Assembly (NCBI GenBank): GCA_021234155.1
Contig: JAJEKV010000011.1
Location: forward strand, 6,403,132 to 6,467,131
Direction: 5' to 3'
From: Isoetes taiwanensis
Taxonomy: Eukaryota; Streptophyta; Lycopodiopsida; Isoetales; Isoetaceae
Length of the DNA: 64,000 bases
Below the pieces are notes generated by a model. The model saw nothing but the letters and a program-made list of their open reading frames with translations, made no database searches and was not told where the DNA came from. Positions 45,466-56,554 of the stretch are shown here, in pieces. The position numbers were made by a program, and so were the translations under genes. Position 1 is the stretch's first letter; every line of letters starts with the position of its first letter.

Positions 45466-45727
45466 AATATCTAAGGGCCAGATTCGACTGTGGAAATTAG
45501 ACGTGTGTCAGTTCTGCGTGAACCAATTTTAGGATGGCACGTCGTAACTACCACTTGTCTTCTGATTCCATTGCAACATTTAGCAATTAGCAAAACACTC
45601 CTCCTAAAACCAAAAACACTGTCGCTTTAACTGCAAAACACTCGTTTAAGTGACAGGGGTGATCCCCTGGCTGTTAAAACTTGAATCAAGTGCCAGGCAA
45701 ATCTTGCCGTAAATTCCTTAGAAATTT
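45466..45727. other. No gene seen; flank of the LTR element
   Basis: About 260 bp of unique-looking DNA between the microexon duplication and the target-site duplication of the LTR element. Confidence 0.5.
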
Positions 45728-45732
45728 AGATC

Positions 45733-45959
45733 TCTTAAATATAGAACAATGGAGAATATTGGATAATCAGTGTATATAGATGAATGAAGCCAAACGTGGC
45801 TTGTACACAGATATAGGTAAGTACCTACAAAAGGACACGTCTCTATACTAGAGGACATGTCTCTTCACGTGACTAGGATTGCCACCTAGGCGTGGTCACA
45901 TGGCACTTGCCATGTCATCAATCCTTGATCTATATGATCACTAATATTATATTCTAACA
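45733..45959 (-). repeat. 3' LTR, 227 bp
   Basis: Matches 48364-48586 almost completely; it carries GGTAAGTACC where the other has GGTACC. The left edge is next to AGATC. Confidence 0.93.
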
Positions 45960-45968
45960 CTCCCCCTT
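45960..45968 (-). other. Polypurine tract
   Basis: CTCCCCCTT on the plus strand reads AAGGGGGAG on the minus strand, directly before the 3' LTR start TGTTAGAA. The same motif recurs at 46010 and 46124, so extra priming sites are possible. Confidence 0.85.
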
Positions 45969-46218
45969 GATCAATAGATCAAGAAGGATTGAACTCTCCT
46001 CTGGCAAATCTCCCCCTTAATGGAGAGAATTCAAATGCCCTTCAAATTTGAGAATTCAAACTCTACTTTAGCTTAATAGATCATAATGCTACGAGGATGC
46101 CTAGATCATATAAGTTAGGCCTTCTCCCCCTTGATCGAAAGCATCCGAGAAATGCTAAGATCATTACAATGGGATCCTCATTATTACGACTACTATCCAC
46201 TTCTCATTATTATGACTA

Positions 46219-48300
46219 CTATCCACTTACTGCACATAATTGAGTATAAATATTTCCCAACAAATATGGGCCTTCATCATGACATGAATTTCCAGCAATT
46301 AAAACAAATCTTTTATCATTCTTGTAGTTACCCATATATGCTGCATCATCAAAATTTGTTGCCACGTGTATATGAGTCTGTTCCTTCTCTCTGCATGGCG
46401 TTTTGAGTCTCGGCATTTTGAGTCTTGGTCGTATGTGAGCAATGGTTCCGGCAATTTTTAACACTGCAAGTACCTCGCGCATCCCATGCATCAGTGTTTC
46501 GTTTCCAGCATTGAAAGCATCGGCCAAAGTTCTATTGGAATATTTCTGTGCAGTCTGCAAATGCTTCATCGCAAAAGTACTCTGCAACAGCTCCATTTGT
46601 GCAAGACAAATCCGAAGTGCCCCTTCATGTATCAGGTTTAAATCCTCAGAAATTAAGGCGCGCTTCATTTCCGTGGCTTCTTCATGAATCGATTTATTAG
46701 TTCGAGCTTCTGTAATCGGCATGGCTCCAACTGCCTTTAATGCGCTTACGAGACAAATGTGCAAATTGCTCAATTTTTGTGGGGTTTCGAATCGATGATC
46801 CGCTGACCGCTCCTCTTGATTTACCATCGCCTACGGGATATGCTGCCTTCAATCTGCCATTTGCCCCAATATCTAGGGCTTCTTCTGCAGCTCCTATCAT
46901 AGCAAACGAATGGGCCTGCACAATTCTACTGGTATTCTGCTGGTGTTGGTTCTCTTGCATACTTAATTCGATATCTGCTATGCCCATTCTAGATTCAGGA
47001 GTTTCCAAGGTCTGTAGGATGCATGCCAGGGCATCTTCTTGAATTCCTTCTGGCAGGGACTCTAGCTTCACAGTGACTTCTTCTGCTCTCATAAGCATTA
47101 ATTCAGCGAATATAATAGCTGCCGCAGGGACTCTCATGATTTTTCCCCGCCCATCCGACTCTATGGTCTCGCGAACTTCATGCTTTGATTCAATGTTTCA
47201 TCTGTAGGGAAATTTCGGTCTACTGTCACGGCTTGCAAGGCATCAATATCTGCCTTTTCTTCCTGTGGGTCTATGCTTTTATCATTCCTCTGATCAGCAC
47301 CACGGATCCTATCTTCAACAAATATCTCTGCCTTGAGTTATTAATGATAACTCCCTTCAAATTTTTCTGCTACAGGTTCGCCTCTTTCCAGAAATTCCAT
47401 AACTTCTTTGGTGATAATTTCCCAGGTAGATCCTCCTACCGCTTGGTATTTTTCCTTATAAAATAATTTGTTTGCTTCGAAGGAATACCTTTTTATAATT
47501 TCTTGCAGGACCGCATCTTTGCCTTCTGCATCAACTGGAGGTAACTTAGACCATTGCACCTCCAACAATATAGCATTAATTCTCTTCAAGGAAATCGCAG
47601 TAAATTTGGGGCTTTCAATTATGATCCCATCACATCCATTTTTGGCTTTTGCAAACTCCAATTCCTCCTGCACATTTCGGCCTGCAGCATCTTTACTGGT
47701 CTTTGAGAATTCATTAGGCTTCAACTTTCTTGGTGCTACTGTTTCTGCATATTGTGTTTCCTCATCTTCATTTGGCAACATTTCTGCCTTTGGCTCACCT
47801 TCTGGAGCATGCCGAACTGCTTCGACCTTCTGTACTTCTGCTCCGGACCAAGTTACAGGGCTAGGATCGTCAATTATTTTGTTGAGATGATTTACATCTG
47901 CCGACATGTCCAATTTATCTACTTCCTTTTGCTGCTTTCTCACATTAACGACAGCAACTCCAGCCTCGACCTCTTGGCCGGGAGCCAGAAGATCTGCATA
48001 ATCTAATTTGTCCTGCCCTTGATTCTTTAGGATTATTTTCGGAGCTCTGTCTTCTGTAACCGGCACTAAACCCATACTGGTTTCCTTCTGGAACAATGAA
48101 ACGTCTTCCATTCTCCTTCTGCCTGGTTCATCCTGCTTCAGAAAATCTGTCTGCAACCATTCTTCTGCCTCCTTCTGCAAAAGATCGCACTGTTTGAGAA
48201 GTTCTTCTTCCTCCTCAATAATTTCTTCAAGGAATGAATTCGTCTATTCCATAATCAAACAATCTGATTCTTCAAATCCCTTACTTCTTTGTGATTGCAT
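46219..48300 (-). pseudogene. Long ORF of unknown family inside the LTR element
   Basis: From about 48300 (start MQSQRSKGFEES), the frame runs with a TAG at 48244-48246, then 300 open codons to a TAA near 47341. It continues in frame to about 47150, and then in shifted frames to 46219. In all, about 690 codons carry two stops and two shifts. The first half is Glu/Lys-rich (EEIIEEEEELLKQCD); the second half is helical, with AIIFAELMLMRAEEV and ALRICLAQMELLQSTFAMKH. No CCHC knuckle, protease or RT motif is present. It may be a divergent gag or a captured host gene; I do not recognise it. Confidence 0.5.
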
Positions 48301-48350
48301 TGCTGCATTGCTTGATGTTAAGTCTTCTCCCAGGATCGATTCAGAGCTCA

Positions 48351-48363
48351 GGCTCTGATACCA
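48351..48363 (-). other. Primer-binding site, initiator Met tRNA
   Basis: GGCTCTGATACCA on the plus strand is TGGTATCAGAGCC on the minus strand, exactly the standard plant PBS, right after the 5' LTR. It fixes the element's orientation. Confidence 0.93.
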
Positions 48364-48586
48364 TCTTAAATATAGAACAATGGAGAATATTGGATAATCA
48401 GTGTATATAGATGAATGAAGCCAAACGTGGCTTGTACACAGATATAGGTACCTACAAAAGGACACGTCTCTATACTAGAGGACATGTCTCTTCATGTGAC
48501 TAGGATTGCCACCTAGGCGTGGTCACATGGCACTTGCCATGTCATCAATCCTTGATCTATATGATCACTAATATTATATTCTAACA
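48364..48586 (-). repeat. 5' LTR, 223 bp
   Basis: Near-identical to the 3' LTR. The right edge is followed by the AGATC target duplication. Confidence 0.93.
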
Positions 48587-48789
48587 AGATCTTAAACGTT
48601 TATTTTGAATTGGCTTCAAACTGCCACTGCCGCAATGGAATCAGGGAGTTGTTGCCCTAAAAAAAGGGAGCCGGAAGTTGAGATATCAGAGAGAATTGCC
48701 GCTGCCGCATGTGGAATATGGCCGCATGTGGAATATAGAAAAAGGGAGGAAGTGAGAAAAACATCTCCTATGTTCTTATATTCCTACAG

Positions 48790-49320
48790 GATTATCTTGC
48801 AAAGGCAGCCTCTCAAACTCTTCGCAAGCATTCTTAATGTTTCCACATTTACTACATGTCAATCAAAGTATTACAAACAGAAATGACTGATTGACATCTA
48901 GCTTTCAGGACAATAGCGTGGATTTGTTTTCCATAAGCAAGGGTTGCAATCATGGCACATGCATTAAAAACACCAAGGAAGGTTATTTTATCTGGCTTCA
49001 CGCGCTTTTGCTACATTTCTTTAAACAGAGATAAAGCTTTCATGCTATGACCCTGATGGACATATCCCAAGATCATAATAGTCCAAAAGAAGATGTTTGG
49101 TTCGATCATTTGCTCAAATATTTGTCAGCTAGTTCTCTCTTTCCACACTTAATGTACATATTCATGATGGTATTGTTTATAAAAGTTCTATTTTCCAAGT
49201 GGAGGTTCTTGATGACGAGTTCATGCATTTGCTTTCCTTCTTCCAAAGATCTCATTTTTGTGCAACTTTGCAATAGGCATGCACATGCTTCCTGATATGC
49301 TCAATATCTTGTACATTCAT
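48790..49320 (-). pseudogene. PPR pseudogene fragment
   Basis: The minus strand gives ACACLLQSCTKMRSLEEGKQ, INNTIMNMYIKCGKRELA and, after many stops, CNTLIDM followed by KCGNIKNACEEFERLP. These are PLS-type PPR helix pairs. Several nonsense codons and shifts are present, and no start or C-terminal domain is seen. A scrap of the Crinkler intron repeat (GGAATATAGAAAAAGGGAGG) lies just to the right of the LTR element, near 48730. Confidence 0.75.
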
Positions 49321-49928
49321 GGACTTTAAAATTTGCAAGCCCCCCAAAAATTGCCCTTATCACACAAGGATCTTATCTTTGGGTCTATGGACACTGGCCA
49401 AGACGATCTTTCAAAGCTTTTGCTATAAGGGGGATATGATTGTATACCTTTAGCCATACTGCATATTTAATTTAAAGCACTGGTCAAAGATTGAAATTTA
49501 TTGCAGAAAAAAAAAATGCAAGTGAAGATAGTACCAGGCATCTGATAATTCAACACCATGTACTTTCTCCCAAAAACAGTTGCACCGATTCGCAACATTG
49601 CTGCTAATTATAAGGTAGGATATCACCAAGGAGATACAAGATCGCTTTCCGGCAATAATATTATGCCTCGTTGTTGTTTGCTAGTATGAGTATCCACAAA
49701 CATAATAGATAACGCCTATATCGTCAACATCTTAAAATCCCACAAGCTCAACAAATTAGATTCAATGGATCAAACATGGGCTAGAACATATTACGATTTC
49801 CAGGCTACAATTTCATGCATGGATATAGCAGGTAATGTCTTATAATTCCATAGCTCTACAATATTCACGCTTTAGCAAAAGGCTACGTGGGCTATAATGG
49901 GGCTTTGCAAAATTAGGCTCTACAAAAT
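49321..49928. other. No gene seen
   Basis: AT-rich DNA between the PPR remnant and the start of the tandem duplication; no recognisable coding sequence. Confidence 0.5.
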
Positions 49929-51035
49929 CACAAAAATGCATAAATGACTTACTATGTCTCCATGAGTAATAACATCAGCACTAAGAGAAGAACAAGCCCG
50001 CAATGGTAAGCTCTGTGATATACTGGCATTTTCGAACCGAGCCAATAACCCATTGTTGGCTTTTGATGACTACCTTCAGGACTTGATATGTTTACCTCCA
50101 GCTGGCATTGAAGTACCCAAGAGGATTGTAATTTATGACCCTGGAAGTATTTGCCTTGTGAAAATGCTTGCTCCCTCTACAACATGTATACACCTCCAGC
50201 TCCATGCTCGCTATTGTTTACTCCAAATTGCAAAAACGTCACAAGCAAATTCCAACAGAAATGAAGAAATGAAAGGCATAAAAAGAATGGATAGGCATGG
50301 CTTATAATATTCATGACTATTCAGAGTCTTTCCAATCTCTCGTCTATCTGGATGATGCTTTAAAAAATGTCCACAACAGACCATTATTCAAAATGATACA
50401 ACAACCTTCATCTGATGCGAGTTTCCACTAGTAGATGCAATGCACGTGAACATCTCAATTTTATGGTCCTTGGGGATGGCTGAGATATTCCTGACGATTG
50501 CATGGAGGCACTTGGCTTTGCAAAAATGCTATGTCTGAGCCTGGTACTTGTTACTGGTGCTTCTTCAAATGCTTGTTGATCACCCTCTAAAACGTTCTTT
50601 CACAAAGTAATCTGAATGATGTAAGCACTGATCATTCCTAACAATAAGAGAAGGTGCCAACAGAATCAAGCCAAAAAACAAACATCAGCGGATGCCCATA
50701 TCTTACTCTAGCATTTTATGAACCTCATCCAAAGACCCAATATCATCAACAGATGACCAACGATCATAAAGCTGCATCCAACAATCTGCCTTTGTCCACT
50801 GTTCGACCCGTTGATCAAGCAACTTAAGAAGATATTGAGCATCATACAACCAAAATATATCATATAAGATGGATCAAAGGTTAACGATGCCCACAGATCC
50901 CTGACAGGACCAACATAATCCTGAAGAGCAATGTTAAAGTAAATCCATAACTCCAGACACTCTGGAGTCACTCTGAAACCCAAAATATGATTAATCTTGC
51001 AATGGCTTCCGACATCCATCAATGCTGCAGCCTCG

Positions 51036-51172
51036 AGCAAGGAACGAGCACCGGTTTCCCGGTTTCCAGAGTCCCTCTCCAGCAACAGGGCAACCGATAT
51101 TTTACAGCCTATGATGGGTTTGGTGCAGTCTTTGGCATATTCTGGGTATATATTGGCATGTATCTAGAATAT
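51036..51172. repeat. 140-bp interspersed repeat, copy 1
   Basis: Begins GAGCAAGGAACGAGCACCGG and ends CATGTATCTAGAATAT. Other copies are at 51478-51618, 54358-54510 and 54808-54944. At 58776, the flanking DNA exists without it, so it looks like an insertion. No inverted ends are seen. Confidence 0.75.
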
Positions 51173-51332
51173 GCCAACATCAGGCCTAATGTTTGAAAGT
51201 TGTGCTCGTGTATAACAACATGTCAGTAGGGTTCCACCTCATTATGATAACGGTATGTCTGAATGAAACATTAACAATATACTAGACTTTTTGTTGTAGT
51301 GTGTCATTTGGGCTAAGAAAGTACCAATAAAC

Positions 51333-51480
51333 TCATGCAAGAAAACAAATGTGGGTAGTTCGGGAAGCTGGAGCAATGTAGCCACGGAAGCCTGCTACAA
51401 GAGGCATGGATTGCTTCTCCCCTGTGCCAAGGACCGGCTTAGCAAGACCAAAATCTGCAACATGAGCTTCGAAGTCCAAG
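51333..51480 (-). pseudogene. LRR receptor-kinase fragment, subdomain VII-VIII
   Basis: [16 protein letters not shown] (DFG motif) is followed by [16 protein letters not shown], a receptor-kinase activation loop and APE region in which APE has become APA. The catalytic loop upstream is missing; the 140-bp repeat sits exactly at that point. Confidence 0.75.
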
Positions 51481-51618
51481 AGCAAGGAACGAGCACCGGT
51501 TTTCCGGTTTCCAGAGTCCCTCTCTAACAACAGGGCAACTGACATTTTACAGCCTATGATGGGTCTGGTGCAGTCATTGGCATATTCTGGGTATATCGGC
51601 ATATATCTAGAATATACC
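51478..51618. repeat. 140-bp interspersed repeat, copy 2
   Basis: Second copy in the duplicated unit. It interrupts the kinase fragment right after the TCCAAGAG that is intact at 59046. Confidence 0.75.
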
Positions 51619-54357
51619 ACAAACCCACCTCAATGAGGGCTTGCCCCCTAGGGGCAACCCAAAAATTAACAATTTCAAGCAATCCACCAATTGTTATACA
51701 TGTTAAAACAAATGTTATTAAAACCAATGTCAAATTCATCACGAGAATCAATAAACAATGCATGGCTTAGTTTTCCCTTTGATAAACTTTCTAGGCATGA
51801 TTTAAGAATGGGACCAAAAGTGGACCGTCGAATCTTTACCACTCGACAGAGTTTAATCAAATTCTTAAAGGATTCTTCTTTAGAGTTGAATCCCCCTTAA
51901 CTCCGCTTATTGAGTATCCCAATAACACGTCGGCATCCATGTTTTAAGAAAAATATTTTGTTATGAGAAAAAAGCAGAGGGGCGTCATAGCTCCAATTTG
52001 ATACCCATTGCAGCAAAATTTGAGACTTCAAATCCATTGCAATATTGTAGCAATTATCAATTCTAATGCTGAGAGTGGAGGAACTGAGCCGACGATGAAG
52101 CCAAAGGTAAATTTGCCAATTGACATCTGCCTTTTGTTCCTCCAATTTCCATCTTTGCACCTTATGTCTCAGGTTTCCTTCCTTGAAAAGATGTTTGTAG
52201 CGATAGCTATAGCTATGGCATATTAAGGGTATCCACGACCATCAATATGTAGTTTAAATTACGGCTTGCAGAAGGGGAATATGAATAAAAATGATTCCAA
52301 TGGCATGCCAAATGCAAACCCAATTGTATAAGAGAATTCTTTCCACACAACTAAACTAAAGATAGGTTTGGATCATTAGAAGCCCAAGATACTTTATAAT
52401 CAAGATGCTTGGGCAATCAAGTACAAAAATGCTAACCTTAGGGGGGCCTATGCAAAATAAAGATGGTTGAACTTGAACTCCAGGAAGAGCCTGCAAACTG
52501 CAAATCCAGTACCAAGAAGCCTAAACGAAAAATCCACGAAACCTAAAAAAATCCACGACGCCACAATGGCAAACACCTTAGCACGACCTGATCAAACCCC
52601 GACCATATGATGCTGTAGAAATTCGCTTGATCAATTTGTAATGAACCTGGGTAATTACATCCTTAGAAATGCCATGGCCTCATGTAATATTGCTCCAAAC
52701 AGGATTATAGGAGAAAGAGATTATAACACAGGGATTTTACATTAAAGATGAAAGACTTGGAGCTTCAGGCTCTAAAAGAGAAGCTTCTCCTGCTGTTATA
52801 GCCCATCGAAGATTAGCCCTTTCAGATGCCGGGTTGCCATCGCTGTATCGCGGAGGAAAAAAGAAGGGAGGGTCTAGAAAAAAGGTAGGGTTTCGTCACA
52901 ACCATTGATCTCCTCAAGCAAAAGATCGTTAGATTTAGGGTTGGATATAAATCCAATACATTGTAGCATTATAATATAAGATTTCTTTCTTTGAGAATTA
53001 CATCTAGATTACTTGCACACGGCTGAGGGGGACGACCACTTCTCTTCTTTAGTTTGACATAATGTTATGGCAACACGGCAGTATACACAAGTTAACATGA
53101 TGAATTGTTACATTTGTGCTGGGAAAGCTTGAAGATACCAACGGCGGACATTAATGCGAAAGGTCAAAGATGGAACGATTTAAAGAATTTTCTACAACTA
53201 CTCACTTGTCTTTTGCTAAGGACACCACAAAAATGCATAAATGACTTACTATGTCTTCATGAGTAATAACATCTGCACTAAGAGAAGAACAAGCCCGCAA
53301 TAGTAAGCTCTGTGATATACTGGCATTTTCGAACCGAGCCAATAACCCATTGTTGGCTTTTGATGACTACCTTCAGGACTTGATATGTTTACCTCCAGCT
53401 AGCATTGAAGTACCCAAGAGGATTGTAATTTATGACCCTGGAAGTATTTGCCTTGTGAAAATGCTTGCTCCCTCTACAACATGTATACACCTCCAGCTCC
53501 ATGCTCGCTATATCACCAAACCCGTTCAAAAGTTCTTGTTTACTCCAAATTGCAAAAACGTCACAAGCAAATTCCAACAGAAATGAAGAAATGAAAGGCA
53601 TAAAAAGAATGGATAGGCATGGCTTATAATATTCATGACTATTCAGAGTCTTTCCAATCTCTCGTCTATCTGGATGATGCTTTAAAAAATGTCCACAACA
53701 GACCATTATTCAAAATGATACAACAACCTTCATCTGATGCGAGTTTCCACTAGTAGATGCAATGCACGTGAACATCTCAATTTTATAGTCCTTTGGGATG
53801 GCTGAGATATTCCTGACGATTGCATGGAGGCACTTGGCTTTGCAAAAATGCTATGTCTGAGCCTGGTACTTGTTACTGGTGCTTCTTCAAATGCTTGTTG
53901 ATCACCCTCTAAAACGTTCTTTCACAAAGTAATCTGAATGATGTAAGCACTGATCACAATTCCTAACAATAAGAGAAGGTGCCAACAGAATCAAGCCAAA
54001 AAACAAACATCAGCGGATGCCCATATCTTACTCTAGCATTTTATGAACCTCATCCAAAGACCCAATATCATCAACAGATGATCAACGATCATAAAGCTGC
54101 ATCCAACAATCTGCCTTTGTCCACTGTTCGACCCGTTGATCAAGCAACTTAAGAAGATATTGGGAATCATACAACCAAAATATATCATATAAGATGGATC
54201 AAAGGTTAACGATGCCCACAGATCCCTGACAGGACCAACATAATCCTGAAGAGCAATGTTAAAGTAAATCCATAACTCCAGACACTCTGGAGTCACTCTG
54301 AAACCCAAAATATGATTAATCTTGCAATGGCTTCCGACATCCATCAATGCTGCAGCC

Positions 54358-54510
54358 TCGAGCAAGGAACGAGCACCGGTTTCCAGGTTTCCAGAGTCCC
54401 TCTCCAGCAACAGGGCAACCGATATTTTACAGCCTATGATGGGTTTGGTGCAGTCTTTGGCATATTCTGGGTATATTCTGGGTATATATTGGCATGTATC
54501 TAGAATATGC
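54358..54510. repeat. 140-bp interspersed repeat, copy 3
   Basis: Counterpart of 51036-51172 in the second duplicate, with a TATTCTGGG micro-duplication. Confidence 0.75.
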
Positions 54511-54648
54511 CAACATCAGGCCTAATGTTTGAAAGTTGTGCTCGTGTATAACAACATGTCAGTAGGGTTCCACCTCATTATGATAACAGTATGTCTGAAT
54601 GAAACATTAACAATATACTAGACTTTTTGTTGTAGTGTGTCATTTGGG

Positions 54649-54808
54649 CTAAGAAAGTACCAATAAACTCATGCAAGAAAACAAATGTAGGGAAGCTGGA
54701 GCAATGTAGCCACGGAAGCCTGCTACAAGAGGCATGGATTGCTTCTCCCCTGTGCCAAGGACCGGCTTAGCAAGACCAAAATCTGCAACATGAGCTTCGA
54801 AGTCCAAG
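54649..54808 (-). pseudogene. LRR receptor-kinase fragment (duplicate)
   Basis: Same content as 51333-51480: [16 protein letters not shown] and [13 protein letters not shown] part of the sequence after the activation loop is deleted relative to copy 1. Confidence 0.75.
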
Positions 54809-54944
54809 GGCAAGGAACGAGCACCGGTTTCCCGGTTTCCAGAGTCCCTCTCTAACAACAGGGCAACTGACATTTTACAGCCTATGATGGGTTTGGTGCA
54901 GTCATTGGCATATTCTGGGTATATCGGCATATATCTAGAATATG
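54808..54944. repeat. 140-bp interspersed repeat, copy 4
   Basis: Counterpart of 51478-51618 in the second duplicate. Confidence 0.75.
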
Positions 54945-56554
54945 TCACAAACCCACCTCAATGAGGGCTTGCCCCCTAGGGGCAACCCAAAAATTAACAA
55001 TTTCAAGCAATCCACCAATTATTATACATGTTAAAACAAATGTTATTAAAACCAGTGTCAAATTCATCACGAGAATCAATAAACAATGCATGGCTTAGTT
55101 TTCCCTTTGATAAACTTTCTAAGCATGATTTAAGAATGGGACCAAAAGTGGACCGTCGAATCTTTACCACTCGACAGAGTTTAATCAAATTCTTAAAGGA
55201 TTCTTCTTTAGAGTTGAATCCCCCCAGAACTGCTTATTGAGTATCCCAATAACACGTCGGCATCCATGTTTTAAGAAAAATATTTTGTTATGAGAAAAAA
55301 GCAGAGGGGCGTCATAGCTCCAATTTGATACCCATTGCAGCAAAATTTGAGACTTCAAATCCATTGCAATATTGTAGCAATTATCAATTCTAATGCTGAG
55401 AGTGGAGGAACTGAGCCGACGATGAAGCCAAAGGTAAATTTGCCAATTTACATCTGCCTTTTGTTCCTCCAATTTCCATCTTTGCACCTTATGTCTCAGG
55501 TTTCCTTCCTTGAAAAGATGTTTGTAGCGATGGCTATAGCTATGGCATATTAAGGGTATCCACGACCGTCAATATGTAGTTTAAATCCACGGCTTGCAGA
55601 AGGGGAATATGAATAAAAATGATTCCAATGGCATGCCAAATGCAAACCCAATTGTATAAGAGAATTCTTTCCACACAACTAAACTAAAGATAGGTTTGGA
55701 TCATTAGAAGCCCAAGATACTTTATAATCAAGATGCTTGGGCAATCAAGTACAAAAATGCTAACCTTAGGGTAAATAAAGATGGTTGAACTTGAACTCCG
55801 TAAAAGAGCCCCGCAAACCCGCAAATCCAAAGTACCAGGAAGCCTAAACGAAAAATCCACGAAACCTAAAAAAGTCCACGACGCCACAATGGCAAACACC
55901 TTAGCACGACCTGATCAAACCCCGACCATATGATGCTGTAGAAATTCGCTTGATCAATTTGTAATGAACCTGGGTAATTACATCCTTAGAAATGCCATGG
56001 CCTCATGTAATATTGCTCCAAACAGGATTATAGGAGAAAGAGATTATAACACAGGGATTTTACATTACAGCCAGAGATGAAAGTCTTGGAGCTTCAGGCT
56101 CTAAAAGAGAAGCTTTTCCTGCTGCTATAGCCCATCGAAGATTAGCCCTTTCAGATGCCGGGTTGCCATCGCTGTATCGCCGAGCAAAAAAGAAGGGAGG
56201 GTCTAGAAAAAGGTAGGGTTTCATCACAACCATTGATCTTCTCAAACAAAAGATCGTTAGATTTAGGGTTGGATATAAATCCAATACATTGTAGCATTAT
56301 AATATAAGATTTCTTTCTTTGAGAATTACATCTAGATTACTTGCACATGGCTGAGGGGGACGACCACTTCTCTTCTTTAGTTTGACATAATGTTATGGCA
56401 ACACGGCAATTTACACAAGTTAACATGATGAATTGTTACATTTGTGATGGGAAAGCTTCAAGATACCAACGGCGGACATTAATGCGAAAGGTCAAAGATG
56501 GAACGATTTAAAGAATTTTCTACAACTACATCACTTGTCTTTTGCTAAGGACAC

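Larger units (their letters stand above)
45728..48591 (-). mobile_element. Young non-autonomous LTR retrotransposon with target duplication
   Basis: Complete structure on the minus strand: LTRs of 223 and 227 bp at 48364-48586 (5') and 45733-45959 (3'), starting TGTTAGAATA, with only a 4-bp indel and a few substitutions between them. A primer-binding site is complementary to initiator Met tRNA, and a polypurine tract abuts the 3' LTR. AGATC flanks both ends (45728-45732, 48587-48591). The 2.4-kb interior has no protease, RT or integrase. It encodes one long frame of unknown family with a few breaks. The near-identity of the LTRs points to a recent insertion that must have used enzymes from another element. 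Confidence 0.93.
49929..53225. repeat. 3.3-kb tandem duplication, copy 1
   Basis: Begins CACAAAAATGCATAAATGAC and ends TTTTGCTAAGGACAC, and is matched over its whole length by 53226-56554 with few differences. Short CACAA homology is present at the junctions. The unit holds receptor-kinase scraps, two copies of a 140-bp repeat, and conserved but unidentified minus-strand frames (for example WIYFNIALQDYVGPVRDLW near 50900, and VEQWTKADCWMQLYDRW near 50790 in another frame). Confidence 0.93.
53226..56554. repeat. 3.3-kb tandem duplication, copy 2
   Basis: Collinear with copy 1. It retains about 25 bp near 53511 that copy 1 lost and has a short extra TATTCTGGG repeat near 54470. It contains the same kinase fragment and 140-bp repeats. 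High similarity indicates a recent event. Confidence 0.93.
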
